Assembly: GCF_009663145.1 (NCBI RefSeq)
Contig: NZ_VKHR01000016.1
Coordinates: forward strand, 20,291 to 84,290
Length of the DNA stretch: 64,000 nt
DNA from: Shewanella sp. TC10
GTDB taxonomy: Bacteria; Pseudomonadota; Gammaproteobacteria; Enterobacterales; Shewanellaceae
Direction of reading: 5' to 3'
Shown here: positions 47,871-57,091 of the stretch, one piece after another
Position numbering within the stretch: the stretch's first letter is position 1
How the letters are laid out: the number at the start of each line of letters is the position of its first letter
Notes under the pieces: generated by a model
The model's input: the letters and a program-made list of their open reading frames with translations, nothing else
Database searches by the model: none
What the model was told of the DNA's origin: nothing
Translations under genes and position numbers: made by a program

Positions 47871-48329
47871 TTAAAAGTAGGTTACTTCTTTAATCTTTCT
47901 TGGGCGGTTATTTTGCTGATATAAATTCCAAACCTGAGCATAATCCAACTCTAACTCAGTCACATACATATCGCCTGCAGGATAACTTTTAACGACTTTA
48001 GCGCCTTTTATCATCCCTGATACGTTTGCTGAAACCGTTTCATTACTAATAAGCCAATCGCTCATTTGACTGTTTGCATCAATTTGCTGGCCATAAACTT
48101 GTTCAGCTAACTCTCGATAAGCGGCAATTTTAGATGCCTGCATGGCCATTAAGACTTTATGGGATTGGTCTTTAGCAGGCTGAGTAGCAAGTGGTGCGTA
48201 GCCAATCGCAGTTAATTTAGGGAACTGCTCTGGTGCTTCAGTTTCCCATTGCACGTATTTATCATTGCTTGAGCATCCACTCAAACAGAGACTTGCTAAC
48301 GCCATCATAATCCAAAGTATTTGTTTCAT
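47871..48329 (-). CDS. flgP: FlgP, outer-membrane flagellar lipoprotein (LPP20-like)
   Basis: Lipoprotein needed for the sheath-side/H-ring disk in Vibrio-type motors. Signal with lipobox LSGC (Cys 19), then an LPP20-family domain with KVLMAMQASKIAAYRELAEQVYG. 152 residues. GGAG site; ATG overlaps the flgO stop by 4 bases (ATGA), so the pair is translationally coupled. Confidence 0.93.
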   Translation of the reverse strand: MKQILWIMMALASLCLSGCSSNDKYVQWETEAPEQFPKLTAIGYAPLATQPAKDQSHKVLMAMQASKIAAYRELAEQVYGQQIDANSQMSDWLISNETVSANVSGMIKGAKVVKSYPAGDMYVTELELDYAQVWNLYQQNNRPRKIKEVTYF

Positions 48330-49030
48330 TGCTTGTCTCCTAACACGGCAACATTCCCTAACCCCGCCTGTTCATTTCTATACAACAAACCACCATCCGA
48401 AATCACTTTATTTGATGGTTTTAAGTAACCAGGTAAACTGCTCATATTCACAAATGTCTGCACTGCAGAAACCACGCGATTATTACTGACATTCACAATC
48501 CGCGTATTTAATGCAAGTCCCATTGGGGTGGTATCCATGGTCGAAACCACCACATGAGAAACAGGTAAGTCAGATGGTAATAGTTTCCAGTCACGGCTTA
48601 ATATGAATTCGCCTTGCTCTGTTGCCCTAAGTGCTTTAGCGACATTAAGGTCAACTAAATTAAACTCATGACCATGAAAAGCCGCTACAAACCCCTGCTG
48701 TAACTGCAATCCCAAAGCATCCGTCTGATTAAAGTTATCGAGTCTTACCGGAGTTGTAACCAGTAAAGGTTGATCAGAACGTAAACTATCGTTTTGTAAA
48801 ACCAACTCATTGACCACTTTCTCAGTCAGAATATTGATCTGAGACTTAGGGGCTATTCCCACTTTTTCAATATCATAAGTGAGCTCTGGTTTAGCCTCAG
48901 GTTCTTCAGCAAACCAATAACTGGTCTTTGCAGGCTCATCGACATAAGTTAACTCATCGGTTTGCACTGGTTCTTTATTAGCACATGCCACCGCTAACAA
49001 AGCAATTGGGATGAATATCAGTCGACGCAT
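48326..49030 (-). CDS. flgO: FlgO, outer-membrane flagellar lipoprotein
   Basis: Partner of FlgP in Vibrio-type basal bodies. Signal with lipobox AVAC (Cys 16), then a FlgO domain with QSDQPLLVTTPVRLDNFNQTDALGLQLQQG-like sequence. 234 residues. AAGGA site before the ATG. Diverges from flgT across a 302-base gap. Confidence 0.93.
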   Translation of the reverse strand: MRRLIFIPIALLAVACANKEPVQTDELTYVDEPAKTSYWFAEEPEAKPELTYDIEKVGIAPKSQINILTEKVVNELVLQNDSLRSDQPLLVTTPVRLDNFNQTDALGLQLQQGFVAAFHGHEFNLVDLNVAKALRATEQGEFILSRDWKLLPSDLPVSHVVVSTMDTTPMGLALNTRIVNVSNNRVVSAVQTFVNMSSLPGYLKPSNKVISDGGLLYRNEQAGLGNVAVLGDKQ

Positions 49031-49236
49031 AGCCTATTCCTTAACTCAATGATATTCGCGTCAATCGAATACATTGGTGCCACGAAGCTTGAATGATTTC
49101 ATGTCGCTTTAACTGATAAGTCATCATATTAAAAGGCTAAAACAACACACTATATAAACGGTATCGGCAAAGAACATAAAAGCTTTACCTAAAATAGCCA
49201 TTCAATATTAATAAATCCGCGGCGATAGATTCATAA

Positions 49237-49253
49237 AAGGCACAGATTTTGCT
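49237..49253 (+). promoter_or_regulatory. Sigma-54 promoter before flgT
   Basis: AGGCAC-N5-TTGCTTTT with correct GG/GC spacing, about 80 bases before flgT. The -24 box begins AGG rather than TGG. Within the flgO/flgT divergent region, which otherwise shows nothing I recognise. Confidence 0.65.
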
Positions 49254-49332
49254 TTTATCATGCTAATTAATCTAACCTGTGCTGATGAGTCATTTAGTTG
49301 GCACTTCAATTTATCGAATATTGTGAAAAGTG

Positions 49333-50523
49333 ATGATGAACATGCCAAACTTCAACGTTAAACTTTTAGCTTTCGCCCTACTCTTTGTGCTTTCAACGAG
49401 TATGAGTGGTGATGCAGTGGCAGAAAGAGTCGAGGTTTCTGGAAAAGCTAAAATTATTGATGGCAATATAGATAAAGCTAGGGAAGCTGCAATTGATCAG
49501 GCGCTTAATTATGCAAGCTTAAAAGCTGGCGTTAACTTTAATAGTCAGCAGAGCATAAACCAAGGCAACTTAACCCAAAATTCTTTCAATATTCAGCGAA
49601 TTGGCGAAGCGAGCAACATCGAGCTTGTTTCTGAAATTATTAGCCAATCAGATATCACTGTTTTACTGCGCTTAAATTTACAATCAAAACAACAAGCACA
49701 ACAATGTCATAGCCAACAGCTCAAAGCCGCGATAATGATTCCTCAAGCCTCAATGCGAGACCGCTCACAGCTTAGATATGGCCAACTGGCAAATTTTGAA
49801 CAAGCCCTGTCTCAGCAATACGGTAATGTCATTAACAGCTTATCTGATTACAGTTTTGCTCATATGCATGAAAATGAAAAATTAGATCATTCTAACGAAT
49901 TAATTAACTTCAAAGGCAACAGAATACCAAGCTGGCTGGGTGAAATAACCGATAGCCAATATATTCTACAGCCCGAAGTTTTAGACATTTCTACTGAACC
50001 TTATCAAAGTTCAATGTTTGGCTTATGGAGTGATTATCCTCAGCGTCAGATTAATTTACGCTTTACACTATTCCACGGCATCAGCGGAGAGAAAGTTTGG
50101 AGTAAAGATTATGCTGCCAGTGCAGAGTGGGAGTTTGATAAAGACGAAACAGTATCACCAACGACACAGAGGTTTTGGGGCTCAACCTACGGACAAACCA
50201 TGAATCAGCTTTTACAGCAAAGTACCCAAGACATAGACAATCTACTTAACTGCCGCCCTTTACTAGGTCAAATTGTTGCTAAGCAAGGTAACAGAATTAT
50301 TATTAATTTAGGCAGAAAAAACAACGTAAAAATGGGGGATAGTTTTCAGATTGTGCTGCAACAAAATATCCCTGATAGAGTTAACTTAATGCGAGCTGTC
50401 GCCACCAAAAACCGCGCGACCGTGACGATTGAGCAAGTATCAGAAGAAAGCGCAACTGCCGTATTAGAAGGCATTGAAGGTACAGGCAATATTCAAGTTC
50501 AAGATATTGTGATTAAAATCTAG
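49333..50523 (+). CDS. flgT: FlgT, H-ring protein
   Basis: Periplasmic protein of the H-ring that surrounds the LP-ring in Vibrio-type motors. Signal peptide (cleavage near DAVA-ER), followed by VEVSGKAKIIDGNIDKAREAAIDQAL, the FlgT N-domain, middle domain and C-terminal SH3-like part (GQIVAKQGNRIIINLGRKNNVKMGD). About 396 residues. Three in-frame ATGs and a GTG lie within 15 bases, so the exact start is uncertain. Confidence 0.93.
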   Translation: MMNMPNFNVKLLAFALLFVLSTSMSGDAVAERVEVSGKAKIIDGNIDKAREAAIDQALNYASLKAGVNFNSQQSINQGNLTQNSFNIQRIGEASNIELVSEIISQSDITVLLRLNLQSKQQAQQCHSQQLKAAIMIPQASMRDRSQLRYGQLANFEQALSQQYGNVINSLSDYSFAHMHENEKLDHSNELINFKGNRIPSWLGEITDSQYILQPEVLDISTEPYQSSMFGLWSDYPQRQINLRFTLFHGISGEKVWSKDYAASAEWEFDKDETVSPTTQRFWGSTYGQTMNQLLQQSTQDIDNLLNCRPLLGQIVAKQGNRIIINLGRKNNVKMGDSFQIVLQQNIPDRVNLMRAVATKNRATVTIEQVSEESATAVLEGIEGTGNIQVQDIVIKI

Positions 50524-50568
50524 CAGTCAATTTTTAACAGAGTTTCAAATACAATATACGAGTAATAC

Positions 50569-51864
50569 ATGACTGAGTTATTTGTACAAAACAATCATAT
50601 TATTAATCAACGCTGGCCAGAGATTGCTCAACTTTTATTAGCACAATCAATCGACCAGTTAGACGCACAATTAGTCACAGCGACTCAACAAACAATCAGT
50701 GTTGATGGTATACAACTAAGCAGCCGTTATAACCGATTAGCAGAAGCGCAACTTATGATTGGTCAAGTCAACGAAGACGCTACTAACATTTCTGTTTATG
50801 GTTTGGGTATGGGTGACGTACCTAGCTTACTCATAGATATTAAAGAATTAGAGTCAATCACTGTCTTACCGCTTAACTTTGCTTTATTGGCACTACTACT
50901 TAGTTACACAGATCAAACAGAGTGGTTAAGTCACCCTAAAGTGACGTTATCCCAAATTACCGATCAACAAATTATTGCAAATGATTATATTGCTATCACC
51001 CCAGACTTACAGCTAGCCAGTGATGAGAACGCTGTTTTACGAGACCTTTTGGTTTATGAGTTAAACCGAGAGTATACAAACCAACGACATCAAGCTGACT
51101 CACCAGCATTATTGCAACGCATCAAAGAAAATATCGATATAATTAAGTTTGATCCTGATATAAACAGCTTAAAAAAATATCATCAAAATAATGACGCTTT
51201 TATCATAGCTACGGGCCCTACACTTGAGCAACATTACCCATTTTTGAAATCATTAATGGCTAAGCCCGTTGCTGATAGAGCATTAATTATTGCAGTCGAT
51301 ACAGCTTTAGTCCCCTTGCTTTCCAATGGTATCTCACCTGATATTGTAGTGACCTTAGATCAAAACATTACCAGTGAGCATTTACCGAACTTAATTCCTG
51401 AGACCATTAAGTTGGTTTACTTTCCAACCACGCCAAATGCGATCATTTCAACCTGGAAAGGTATGCGTTTTAACGCTTATAGTACCAGTAAAAATTTTGA
51501 CCACCTGCAATTAAGCATACCTAAAAGTCGCTTATTCGCTAATGGCAGTGTGCTTCACCCAGCGGTAGATTTAGCTGTAAAACTTAATTGTAAAACCGTT
51601 AGTTTATTTGGCTGCGACTTCTCTTACCCTAACCATAAAACCCATGCACAATGGGAAAATGGTAAATTGGGGCCTAAAGCAGAACTTGCAAAGCACTGGG
51701 TAATAAATGGTCATGGCGACAAAGCGAGCACGCATTTGTCCTTTCGAGCCTATTTAAGAAGTTTAGAAATGTATATTCGAAATCAAGCATCAACTAACTT
51801 TATCCAGACATCTCTAGACTCGGCAGCAATATTAGGTGTGACCTTTAAGGAGTATTCAAAGTGA
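50569..51864 (+). CDS. Maf-type flagellin glycosyltransferase-like protein (DUF115)
   Basis: Motility-associated factor family. Maf proteins transfer nonulosonic acids onto flagellin; the core domain is related to 6-hydroxymethylpterin pyrophosphokinase MptE. N-terminal Maf domain (about 1-170), then DUF115 core (about 195-400) with IATGPTLEQHYPFL, IIAVDTALVPLLSNGISPDIVVTLDQN and LFGCDFSYPNHKTHAQW. 431 residues, shorter than many Maf proteins. 45 bases after flgT. Its stop is coupled (TGATG) to the small next gene. Function on flagellin is inferred from family and context. Confidence 0.85.
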   Translation: MTELFVQNNHIINQRWPEIAQLLLAQSIDQLDAQLVTATQQTISVDGIQLSSRYNRLAEAQLMIGQVNEDATNISVYGLGMGDVPSLLIDIKELESITVLPLNFALLALLLSYTDQTEWLSHPKVTLSQITDQQIIANDYIAITPDLQLASDENAVLRDLLVYELNREYTNQRHQADSPALLQRIKENIDIIKFDPDINSLKKYHQNNDAFIIATGPTLEQHYPFLKSLMAKPVADRALIIAVDTALVPLLSNGISPDIVVTLDQNITSEHLPNLIPETIKLVYFPTTPNAIISTWKGMRFNAYSTSKNFDHLQLSIPKSRLFANGSVLHPAVDLAVKLNCKTVSLFGCDFSYPNHKTHAQWENGKLGPKAELAKHWVINGHGDKASTHLSFRAYLRSLEMYIRNQASTNFIQTSLDSAAILGVTFKEYSK

Positions 51865-52103
51865 TGAACAATTCACTTCAAGCGCAACTTTTAATGACAG
51901 CAAAGTTATTTAGAACAGGGCAAGAAATTGAAGCATCAGCCTCCTTACAGAAAACACTAGATAACTTAATACCCGCTATACCGAATCACAATAATAAAGA
52001 GCAGGTTTTGGCTTTAGTACCCGCAATGCTAACCGCCCAAGAAAACCATGACTGGCTGAATTTAGCCGACACATTAGAGCATGAGTTAGTTTCACTCTTA
52101 TAG
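51864..52103 (+). CDS. Small uncharacterised protein between two Maf-like genes
   Basis: 79 residues, Leu/Ala/Gln/Asn-rich, predicted by eye to be all helical, no signal or membrane segment, no motif I know. ATG 51864 shares one base with the upstream stop (TGATG); a GTG at 51861 is equally possible. AAGGAG lies 8-11 bases upstream. The close fit between the two DUF115 genes suggests a small partner or chaperone for the glycosyltransferases, but this is inference. Confidence 0.75.
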   Translation: MNNSLQAQLLMTAKLFRTGQEIEASASLQKTLDNLIPAIPNHNNKEQVLALVPAMLTAQENHDWLNLADTLEHELVSLL

Positions 52104-52155
52104 TTCAATCATATTATGCCCTTGTACAATCATTCTATAGGTAGGTTTTACGATA

Positions 52156-54633
52156 ATGGAAACATCCGGTTCAGTATTTAATAATCAATTTTCTATTAGC
52201 CAGTTTGGCGAATATTATTTACCGAGTATTAACCGTAATACCTTTGAGAAAGTGGATTCGTCGACTGCGTTTAAACAAAAATTTAAACAGGATATTTTTA
52301 CTAAAGACACCCTACATATTGTCTTGGGTTTAGATTCTGGATTATTGGTAAATTACATTCTGGAAGCGCCAAAAACTGAGGGCAGTAAATACATTTTTGT
52401 TGAATTGCCAGAAGTGATGAACATGCTCAACATTGAGATACCGACAGAGCAACAAGATTACCTAAAAGTCATCAGTTTTGATGAGTTAACACACCATATT
52501 GAATCTGCAGAAGATGACTTATACTTTATTAAAGATCAGATTGCTGTGACTCTTTCACTAGCGGCTTCATCAGGCGTAATAGAGGAATATTCAACCCTAT
52601 ACAGCCAAGCTTATCGAACCATAAATCAACACTCTATTTCACATAAAGCCAACTTTAACCAAAAGTCTTTTTTTGAACAGCAGATGTTTAACGTGGTTGA
52701 AAATCAGTTACCTGCATCATTATTAAGAAATAAGTTTCTTGGTAAAACCGCCATAGTCATTGGTGGTGGCCCGTCACTGGATTTTCACCTAAAGTGGATA
52801 AAAGAAAACTATCATCAACTCTTTATCTTTACCGTTTCAAGGTTTGCTGCAAAGCTCTCCCAAGCCGGTATTCCCGCACATATTATTGTTTCAGTTGATC
52901 CCCAAGATACGAGCTTTGAAGTAAATCGTGACATGATGAAATTAGCAGGAGAAAGCCTGTTCATCAATTCACATCATGTCAATCATAGAATTATTGCTCA
53001 ATGGCAAGGTAAATCATTGTTCTTGGGAGATCAGTTACCTTGGATTGAAACAGATAATATTTTGACCATCGGACCCACAGTCACAAACAGTGCCATCAGA
53101 ATCGCCATAGAAATGGGTTTTGAACAAGTATTATTAACCGGCGTTGATTTTTGTCATTCTCCAACTGGTGTCACTCATGCTAAAGGCAGCCTTGAAGCCA
53201 GTGCTGGCAGTAAAAACAGTATAATCCACGAATGGGTTGAAACCTATTCTGGGCAAATAGCTGAGACACCGATTCAATTACTATACGCAGCTCAAGGGCT
53301 TGAAGAAGAAGCTTCGCAATTTCCTAATGTTGAAATTATTAACCTCTCAGAGCACGCAGCCAAAATAAAAGGCGTTGTTTATAAAAACTTCAACGATATT
53401 AATATTGTATCTGCACAATGTTCTCCAGCTCAATTATTGGCAATGGTACCGTCGAGTTCCGATAATGAATCAAGCTTTCTTGACACATTAGAAACTGAAG
53501 TCATCGATGCAAAAAATGCTTTTAACAGCATTCAAAAGCTGTCAAAAAAAGCATTAAATTTGACTAACTCAGCGAGAAAACTGAAGCCTGAATCCATTGA
53601 ATATCAAGGTAAGGTTAAAGAAATAGATAGCATTGAAACTAAGATAAATAAGAAGTTTAATCGCTATAACATGTCGATTAAAGTGTTTGGCTATTTTGAG
53701 TTCTCTCAGTTTCTGACCACCAAAAAAACACAAGATTGGTCTGAGCAACATATGCTTAAGATGACACAGTTGTACTACAGCGCATATGAAGTCATCACTC
53801 AAAAGCTACAAAAGCTGACAGAAACAGCGATAGAGACTATTAGAATTAGACGTGAAGAAACTAAAGTACAGCCCAACATTGAGCTGCTTACCAATGGCTG
53901 GAACAAATACAACCAACCAGGTCGAGTATGGTTATTAGAACAAAAACTCAATGCAACTTTTTTGGATACATTATCAGCAAAAGAATCAGAACAATTAGCA
54001 GAATCAAAAAAGCAATATCAAGAACAACTAACTAGTTTTTCTCATCCCTATTTTGCCATGAAAAAAACCAATCAGAATTTAGATAATACATTAGCCAAAA
54101 TTCTGGACTTAAAGAAGCATAGCAACATAAAAGGACTAACTTTACTGATTAATAGCATTAGACCTTTAATCGAAAAAGATGCTTTGGCAGCAAGGCTACT
54201 CCTCCTAGCTGAGCATTATATTCATTTCATTGAGAAAGATTTCGAATCTTCGTTGCAGTCTTTATTACAAATTGAAAAGGCAGATAGAACAGAGCTAGAG
54301 CTCAAACAACTGTTGTTGGTGGCTTTAAAGCTTCATCAACTTGATCTAGCAGAACAAACCATCAAAAGTCTTTCACTTTACAGCGATGAATATTTCCCTC
54401 AACTTGCTCATATTTTCTCGCTACAAGGCAATAATCAACAAGCACTTGATACTTATCTTGATTATTTAGATAAATACCCGACGGACGAAGGCACTTTACT
54501 TAAGCTTGGAATTTTTCTTGCTAAAATTGGTCAACTTGAGGGAGCGAAGTCAGCTTTTGAACAAGTGTTAAGTATTAACCCTGATAGCATTTCAGCTAAA
54601 AATTATTTGGAGCAAGTACTCCAGCACGCTTAG
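52156..54633 (+). CDS. Maf-like flagellin glycosyltransferase with C-terminal TPR region (DUF115)
   Basis: 825 residues. N-terminal region (1-190), DUF115 core (about 195-420) with VIGGGPSLDFHLKWI, HIIVSVDPQDTS, LTIGPTVTNSAIRIAIEMGF and GVDFCHSPTGVTHAKG, a long helical middle (about 440-670, several coiled-coil-like segments), and a C-terminal helical-repeat part (about 680-825) with TPR-like units ending ALDTYLDYLDKYPTDEGTLLKLG and GAKSAFEQVLSINPDS. It is a paralogue of the upstream 431-residue gene with an added scaffold. Transfer of a Pse-type sugar to flagellin is inferred. Confidence 0.85.
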   Translation: METSGSVFNNQFSISQFGEYYLPSINRNTFEKVDSSTAFKQKFKQDIFTKDTLHIVLGLDSGLLVNYILEAPKTEGSKYIFVELPEVMNMLNIEIPTEQQDYLKVISFDELTHHIESAEDDLYFIKDQIAVTLSLAASSGVIEEYSTLYSQAYRTINQHSISHKANFNQKSFFEQQMFNVVENQLPASLLRNKFLGKTAIVIGGGPSLDFHLKWIKENYHQLFIFTVSRFAAKLSQAGIPAHIIVSVDPQDTSFEVNRDMMKLAGESLFINSHHVNHRIIAQWQGKSLFLGDQLPWIETDNILTIGPTVTNSAIRIAIEMGFEQVLLTGVDFCHSPTGVTHAKGSLEASAGSKNSIIHEWVETYSGQIAETPIQLLYAAQGLEEEASQFPNVEIINLSEHAAKIKGVVYKNFNDINIVSAQCSPAQLLAMVPSSSDNESSFLDTLETEVIDAKNAFNSIQKLSKKALNLTNSARKLKPESIEYQGKVKEIDSIETKINKKFNRYNMSIKVFGYFEFSQFLTTKKTQDWSEQHMLKMTQLYYSAYEVITQKLQKLTETAIETIRIRREETKVQPNIELLTNGWNKYNQPGRVWLLEQKLNATFLDTLSAKESEQLAESKKQYQEQLTSFSHPYFAMKKTNQNLDNTLAKILDLKKHSNIKGLTLLINSIRPLIEKDALAARLLLLAEHYIHFIEKDFESSLQSLLQIEKADRTELELKQLLLVALKLHQLDLAEQTIKSLSLYSDEYFPQLAHIFSLQGNNQQALDTYLDYLDKYPTDEGTLLKLGIFLAKIGQLEGAKSAFEQVLSINPDSISAKNYLEQVLQHA

Positions 54634-54816
54634 CTATTTACTAGCCTATAGAAATTCGGATATTAACCTATTAGTCAGCTGATTTTGACCGAGTCGGTTT
54701 GCCCTCATTTTCGGGGGAAAGATATGATAATCATTAATTCGATAAGGAAATAATATTAGAAGTGACTAAGGACTAAGCAACTAAATTTAAACGCTTTTAA
54801 TCAAAGGTAAAACTTG

Positions 54817-54822
54817 TATAAT
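54817..54822 (+). promoter_or_regulatory. -10 box of the tRNA-Arg gene
   Basis: A perfect TATAAT ends 9 bases before the mature tRNA. No good -35 is visible. Position is right for a short leader. Confidence 0.5.
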
Positions 54823-54831
54823 TAGAAAAGT

Positions 54832-54907
54832 CTCCCTATAGCTCAACAGGATAGAGCAGCCGCCTCCTAAGCGGCCGATCAGGGTTCGAGTCCTTGTGGG
54901 GAGACCA
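54832..54907 (+). tRNA. tRNA-Arg (anticodon CCT)
   Basis: Folds by hand into a full cloverleaf: acceptor CTCCCTA/TGGGGAG (one G-T), D arm GCTC/GAGC, anticodon stem GCCGC/GCGGC with loop CTCCTAA, T arm CAGGG-TTCGAGT-CCTTG (one G-T), discriminator A and encoded CCA. 76 bases. It decodes the rare AGG codon. Sits at the boundary between the flagellar genes and the glycan operon, pointing toward the latter. Confidence 0.95.
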
Positions 54908-54931
54908 TACTAACCTTTCTTTATTCCCCAA

Positions 54932-55990
54932 TTAGCTCTTACGTTTATACAGACGCAATTCTGAATGAAAACCGTCTATGGTTTCAAAGCCAAACGGATG
55001 AACATTTGTGGCAAGCAACTGATATTCTGGTAGAAAACGATCGTAGTCATCTGACTTAGTTTGTTTCTTAACACCTAGATGACTTCCATCAGTCGATAAC
55101 TGTTTACCTTCACGTAGATTACGCAGTAACACATATTGGCAGTTTAAACGTGCCACATGTTCCAAATAGTTTTGCACAATATCAGGCTCCATTTCTTGAA
55201 ACGAAATGGAGTTTACAAATAAATCTAATTCACCAGTCACTTCAGGTAACTGCCATGGGCACATCACTGCACCTTGATATTTACTTGCAAGCTGGGTTAA
55301 AGAAAAGTCATTTTCACTCTTTAACATTTTATAATCAGCAATCTTATCTCGACCAAAAATATTTTGTAAATAATAGGTTGAGAAAAGACACGTTGGAGCA
55401 ATATCAACGTTCAAATAGAAAGTATTATTACGTTTATCACTAAGTAAAATTTCACCTAAAGAACCAAAACCACCACCGATTTCGAGCACTTTATTGATAG
55501 GAATATCAGTGACATGTTGTTTTAAAAAATTCAACGCCAGCAAATAGTTTAAACTTGATCGGCTAAAGCGTTGCCCTAAAAATTCAAATTGTTCGATAGG
55601 TGATCCTATCGTGCTTTCACTAAAGTGTTCTGTGTAAGGCGGTTTAAGGGTTTCACTTGCCTTAAATACTCTAAAATCACTACGAGCATGCATTTCACCA
55701 GATAAGAAGTCCTGTAATGATAATATCGCTTTAATATCACCTTTCAGTTGTGATTCACACATTTTTATCATGGCGCGATATTTATCAGGTTGTGTCGCCC
55801 AACCGTGAAATAAGTAAGTGGGGACGAAATAAGATAATGCACTCACTAAACTTCTGAAGTTTTCAATACCATTTTTCTCAATATCTTGCTGAAGGCCTTT
55901 AGCTCCAAATTGCCAAAAACAAGTTGGTAAATATTGTGAATCTACCTGTTTCATATCTTGGCTTATCATTTCAATTTGTTCGGACCACAT
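54932..55990 (-). CDS. Putative sugar O-methyltransferase
   Basis: 352 residues. The SAM-binding motif is VLEIGGGFGSLGEILL (about 165-180), and a second motif region is ELDLFVNSISFQEMEPDIV. Overall sequence fits the putative sugar O-methyltransferase family found in glycan loci. Last gene of the minus-strand glycan operon, 21 bases after the FkbM gene, convergent with the tRNA. The methylated position is unknown. Confidence 0.78.
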   Translation of the reverse strand: MWSEQIEMISQDMKQVDSQYLPTCFWQFGAKGLQQDIEKNGIENFRSLVSALSYFVPTYLFHGWATQPDKYRAMIKMCESQLKGDIKAILSLQDFLSGEMHARSDFRVFKASETLKPPYTEHFSESTIGSPIEQFEFLGQRFSRSSLNYLLALNFLKQHVTDIPINKVLEIGGGFGSLGEILLSDKRNNTFYLNVDIAPTCLFSTYYLQNIFGRDKIADYKMLKSENDFSLTQLASKYQGAVMCPWQLPEVTGELDLFVNSISFQEMEPDIVQNYLEHVARLNCQYVLLRNLREGKQLSTDGSHLGVKKQTKSDDYDRFLPEYQLLATNVHPFGFETIDGFHSELRLYKRKS

Positions 55991-56011
55991 TCTCTTTATT
56001 CCTAAATAAAT

Positions 56012-57091
56012 TTACTGACTAGCTTTGGGGACGCAATACAACACCGTTTCTAATAACATGTCCCCATAAACGCGTAAGTACATATCATAGTTGGAGTTTA
56101 ACTTATTAATTAGTGCCGGAATTTCCCATAAATCCGCGGGTGTATGGTAAAGACAAATGGCTAAAACTGGCGTGAAATCTTGAATGATTCTAGTTGTACC
56201 GCTCAAAGCTGCTTGCTCGGCCCCTTCTACATCCATTTTAATAAAATTAGGTTTCGCACCATAAAGAACATCATCTAACGCAACGCAGTTTATGGTTGTT
56301 GCATCAATACCGCCTAGGGAAAGTTTACTAGAAGTATTACTTTCAGCTTCAAAACTTAATTGTGCGCTTTCATGCCAAACGCCTGCTGGGTAGACAAAAA
56401 TATCCCCCACTTGTTCATCTTTACAGATTGAAGTAACGGCTTGATTTAATCCTGTTAAATTAGCAGGATCAGGCTCAAAACTCGCGCAGTAATCAATGGG
56501 AATTTGTTTTTGACTAGCGACCGTAAATAAGCTTTGTAATGTATCACCATTGTAGGCACCAGCATCGACAAAACGAATGCTTTCCAGTGACGTTAATGCA
56601 GGAATATCATCTGTAAAATACTGCAACTGAGTATCTGGTTCGATATAATTTTCAATTGAGAAATCTGTTCTAAACTTCACTAGCTTAGCCAATAAATGGC
56701 GGCTTGTTTCATCTACAAGTAAATCATTAAACTTGGCTATTTCCTTATGATTTACACGTTCAGAAATATTGTCGCTGTACCATAAGCTGTGACACTTTAA
56801 TTCATCAATAATGGTTGGGAAGGCTTGCAAAGATTCGGTAAAGTCAGCCGGGAATTGAAAGCCCAATGACAATAATTCTGCCTTAATTTTTCTGCTAATT
56901 AACCCAACAGAAATATATATTGGCAAAGATTTATCTGTTACTGCATCAGGTTTAATAACTGGGATACCGTTCAATTCAGAATGACGCGCATAACTGTCAA
57001 TAACAGCCACAACTTTAACCTTACTTGCCTGCATCGCGCGAAGAAATATTTGACCTTGTATACCTGCACCAAACAAATAAACCTTATTCAT
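56012..57091 (-). CDS. FkbM-family methyltransferase
   Basis: SAM-dependent methyltransferase of the FkbM family, usually O-methylating sugars or acyl groups. A Rossmann-like N-terminal segment (MNKVYLFGAGIQGQIFLRAM, about 1-90) precedes the catalytic domain (about 165-355) with FVDAGAYNGDTLQSLF and FIKMDVEGAEQAALSG, the FkbM signature. ATG 57091 is chosen: GGAG lies 9 bases upstream and it overlaps the ligase stop by 8 bases. 359 residues. Confidence 0.85.
   Translation of the reverse strand: MNKVYLFGAGIQGQIFLRAMQASKVKVVAVIDSYARHSELNGIPVIKPDAVTDKSLPIYISVGLISRKIKAELLSLGFQFPADFTESLQAFPTIIDELKCHSLWYSDNISERVNHKEIAKFNDLLVDETSRHLLAKLVKFRTDFSIENYIEPDTQLQYFTDDIPALTSLESIRFVDAGAYNGDTLQSLFTVASQKQIPIDYCASFEPDPANLTGLNQAVTSICKDEQVGDIFVYPAGVWHESAQLSFEAESNTSSKLSLGGIDATTINCVALDDVLYGAKPNFIKMDVEGAEQAALSGTTRIIQDFTPVLAICLYHTPADLWEIPALINKLNSNYDMYLRVYGDMLLETVLYCVPKASQ

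Noticed and set aside
49070..49095. Minus-strand TGGCAC before flgO as a sigma-54 site
   Set aside because: The -24 box is good but the -12 position reads TATT, without the required GC.
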